The notes beneath the pieces are model-generated. The model saw nothing but the letters and a program-made list of their open reading frames with translations. It had not been told where the DNA came from and did no database searches. 64,000 bases of DNA from Bryum argenteum (taxonomy: Eukaryota > Streptophyta > Bryopsida > Bryales > Bryaceae), in the NCBI GenBank assembly GCA_037043015.1, contig CM073328.1:16775495-16839494 (forward strand), written 5' to 3'. The translations under genes and the position numbers were made by a program. Shown here piece after piece: positions 60,840 through 64,000 of this stretch. The first letter of the stretch is position 1, and the number at the start of each line of letters is the position of its first letter.

Positions 60840-61739
60840 TTAACCTCTAAAGTGGACTAAGGCCTGATTGTGGTCGTTTGGGATTTGGCCAACCTCTGAT
60901 TTACTACTTATAGCTTGTATTGAGCTGAAACCATTTGCAGGCTGTAGAGTTTTTCCATACCTTTCCAAAAAGTCATTACTTGCTTCAAGATTCTTCATAC
61001 TTTAAGAGATATCCACAGTCAAAGTTTGAAATCACTATTTGAAATATGCCCAAAACTGCTTTAACTCCGGTATATGCTCCTTTATTCTCAAAATTTGCCC
61101 AAAATTAATTATATCGCAGGAACTTCAAAAATTAACCAAAATTTTAGATTTTTTAAACTTATTTATTTATTTATTTATTTTCTTTTAATTTTTTTTTTTT
61201 TTTTTGGAGATTTGTTGTACATGTATTTAAGGTTTGAAGGTATAATCGCAGTGTTTGGATTTTCAATCTAATTAATTTCACATGCCACTTTTATTGTCAA
61301 AGACCAGCCTGTGCATTTGAATTCCATCATACCTCCATGTAAATAATCAAGCATTTGTATAGGTTTCATAGGTCGTATGAGGATATAAACTGCAAAGGCA
61401 TGTCCCCAACTCACCCAAAAGCAAGAATGCAAAGAGCCTCATATCAAACTTTCTACCAAAAATTGTCTTTTTGACCCTAAAAAATCAAGTTACCCTTTCT
61501 ACAACAAGGAAAAAAGAAATTTCTCCAACTTTTAACATTACGATCTCAGAGCTTGTAAAGAATCTGAGTCTAAGATTTGATATACATATACACATATTAG
61601 TTAAGTACAAGATCCTACGGTTTCATACCTAAAAATGTGTCAAAATTTGAAAAGCTTTCACCTTGCATCAAAAAAGGGTAATTTTTGCTAGTTTTGAGAC
61701 ATTTTGGCAATTTTGAGGCAAGCGGACGTTAGGAGTTAA
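60840..61739 (-). mobile_element. TTAA-type element, long form (inverted)
   Basis: 900 bp, minus orientation. Ends: TTAACCTCTAAAGTGG on the left and, inverted from the right, TTAACTCCTAACGTCCG. The inverse of the interior carries AACCGTAGGATCTTGTAC and the other landmarks of the copies at 41253 and 55386. No transposase reading. Confidence 0.7.
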
Positions 61740-63476
61740 TACAAATACTTATTTTTTTGGCTCAAATAGTAGCCTTGCAATAGTGAAAAGTTCCAAACAT
61801 TTTACAAAAGAAAAATAATCTAAAACATTCTATAATTTCCGAAAACTAATCCGAAAGCACCATTGTAGCAATCTAAAAGTTTCTCTAGGGCGCACTTGGC
61901 AAAGCTGAAAAATCACCAAACACCGATGGCGGCACTCACGTGTTCTGCGGTGAGCAGTTTATCCATAGCCATTTTCCATCAATGCAAATACAGGCGAGAT
62001 TATATGTAGGTACTTATATGTAGGTACAGGAGTAGATCGTGATGCGGCCAAGGAGACGTCAAAGCTAACCTCTATGGCTCCTCAGAAGGCGGCTTTGTCC
62101 TCTGCTCGAATGGATGTGGTAGCAGATCCAAGACTATAGCCGTGTAGAAAGCCTACTACACCAACGACCGCCTTCTTCATCTCGATACCCAGCAATCGCA
62201 CTCGCCATTTTTGGCAACCACAACATCTCAGCAATGGCAACCGCACCACTGGCAGCCGAAACAACGCTATTCCCGACGGTCGCCACAAGTACGTCACTGC
62301 AAGCATCCATACGAAGCATCGCTGACTATTACTCGGCGTTGTACTTGCAAAACACGACCCTCTTACAAACCCTAATTTCAACCACACTAACGTGTCAGCA
62401 AAGAATTTAAAGACGCCACTCATATACCGGCCGTTCTTTCAGTACGCACTCATTCTCTCACTACCAAGAGTGACACTCGCAAGCCAAATACATAATTTAA
62501 GCGAGCCCGACTACAAGATGTGATTACAATTGTAAAGGTTTTGCAAAAACGTGCACACCTCTAGTTCAACGAGGAGGACGTTACAGCTCGCGCAAACTCA
62601 AAGAGCGATTGAGGCGAAGATGATCCACCCACCACTCTTTTCACAGACGCTAACACTGCCATAATTGAGCTCATTAACAACACTCAACTAGCTTCCGCCA
62701 AAGCGCCATCAAACGTAGCTACCCACCCCATGATTTCACAATGACGGTTGGCCAATCCTAATCTGTACAACGACTTTCCTCTTCAATGCCACTCGTTCTC
62801 GAAGTTCTTACTACCAAACGCTCTTCTAAGATACAAATTGAAATTGAGCACTTCAATCTTGGGATTAAACTCTTAAAAACGGCTCTTTTTCCTGAACTTC
62901 TCATAAGCTTATTCAAATTACTTTTGGAAGAGCTCCAAGCTTTACACCAACTTCCAAGACATACTTGCCTAGATAAATTGCGGCTTTTAAACTCTAAAAA
63001 TGAAGCATACACTCGAGTATTTCAAATCTCTCAATACAATTGTTATTATCAACATATAAAAATGTTTCGCCATGCTTTGCAAAATCTTCGATAATTTGCC
63101 TATCCTCTAGTTTCTGTGCGACAACATTACAAAATGTATGGAAGATTTCTGCCATATTTCTTTTAAAAATATATATACCGAAACCAAATTTTGCCTTGTT
63201 TGGCAAGATGATACACAACCATTAAAAGAAGTGTCAACTTTTATGTGGTATATTGGTGTGAAGCCTTTTCCAAGCGGGTTAAAGGTACCCGAGGAAGGTA
63301 GATTGGGAAGTTCTTGATTGAGAGAGTCTAATTCGGTTGGAGTTATGCAATCACGGTCACAAATAGAAGTAAAATCAACACTGATTGAGGTTGAAAATTA
63401 AGGTTGTTTGTGTATTTTTTAGTCAAGTGCAATTTCTTTCAACTCGTATGAATACTCTAATTGAAAGATAGGCATT
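61740..63476. other. Intergenic with possible decayed gene fragments
   Basis: Two short plus-strand frames stand out: from ATG at 62239 (MATAPLAAETTLFPTVATST) and from about 62786 (HFNLGIKLLKTALFPELLIS to NCYYQHIKMFRHALQNLR). They could be pieces of one decayed gene, but no family is recognised and no clean splice links them. The base composition around 62080-62420 is more balanced than the AT-rich flanks. Confidence 0.3.
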
Positions 63477-63860
63477 TATCTACTTCAACAACTTGAGGTT
63501 TATCCTTTTTATGATCTAGTGTTCTCTAAACAATCATGAGGATACATCCACACGTAATTATTCCTCCACTTCTATCTACTTCAACAACTTGAGGTTTATC
63601 CTTTTTATGATCTAGTGTTCTCTAAACAATCATGAGGATACATCCACACGTAATTATTCCTCCACTTCTATCTACTTCAACAACTTGAGGTTTATCCTTT
63701 TTATGATCTAGTGTTCTCTAAACAATCATGAGGATACATCCACACGTAATTATTCCTCCACTTCTATCTACTTCAACAACTTGAGGTTTATCCTTTTTAT
63801 GATCTAGTGTTCTCTAAACAATCATGAGGATACATCCACACGTAATTATTCCTCCACTTC
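63477..63860. repeat. 96-bp tandem repeat, four identical copies
   Basis: Unit starts TATCTACTTCAACAACTTGA and ends CCTCCACTTC; copies begin at 63477, 63573, 63669 and 63765, with no differences seen between them. Identity implies very recent expansion. The remaining 140 bases of the window hold nothing recognisable. Confidence 0.95.
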
Positions 63861-64000
63861 TAATGCAAACAACGAGATTTGGAATTTATCCATGGCTTCC
63901 AATTCATTCTCGTAAGTGTTAGGAGTAGAGGGGTCGGTTGCCGTCCAAGCGGGCCACTAACGGTTAGCTTAGCGAAGAACCGTAGGGATGAACCGGCCTA

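Noticed and set aside
1-64000. CRISPR arrays, bacterial operons, rRNA
   Set aside because: The DNA is plant nuclear with spliced genes; none of the repeats have the spacer structure of CRISPR arrays and no rRNA sequence was recognised.

Overview
The window is nuclear DNA of a land plant. Every recognisable gene is split by GT-AG introns, and several belong to plant families (a receptor-like kinase end, a VQ protein, plant-type RPT1, NOT3 and PSF2). The wide, AT-rich, repeat-filled spaces and the short many-exon genes would fit a bryophyte, lycophyte or fern, but the species cannot be fixed from the sequence. Exon joins below were chosen by hand from splice sites, reading phase and family sequence; every multi-exon model keeps an open frame throughout.

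Layout. 46-390 (+): last exon of a receptor-like kinase that enters from the left. 391-4955: a long T tract, two opposed copies of a noncoding repeat, and a short TTAA-bounded element. 4956-7783 (+): mitochondrial carrier of the MTM1/SLC25A39 type, 10 exons. 7784-12639: repeats, minisatellites and a 5'-truncated SINE. 12640-19702 (+): NOT3 of the CCR4-NOT deadenylase, 19 exons. 20835-21314 (-): small intronless gene of unknown function. 21615-22795 (-): three-helix membrane protein. 23404-24155: broken PIF/Harbinger transposase. 27430-33467 (-): 14-exon gene joining an HNH-nuclease-like motif to a Myb/SANT domain and coiled coils. 34119-36536: three mobile elements, including one full-length SINE and a MITE with perfect 26-bp ends. 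37381-39318 (-): GINS subunit PSF2, 8 exons. 43366-47101 (-): proteasome ATPase RPT1, 10 exons. 50649-51362 (-): VQ-motif protein. 51363-64000: no convincing gene, but several mobile elements, a large foldback and a four-copy 96-bp tandem array at the end.

The genes do not form a pathway. They are independent housekeeping and regulatory loci (mRNA deadenylation, DNA replication, protein degradation, mitochondrial transport, WRKY-linked signalling) separated by mobile elements. The most unusual content is an HNH-Myb gene, a tRNA-derived SINE family whose copies carry target-site duplications, and a varied set of short elements sharing TTAACCCCTAAA-type ends and two internal motifs.
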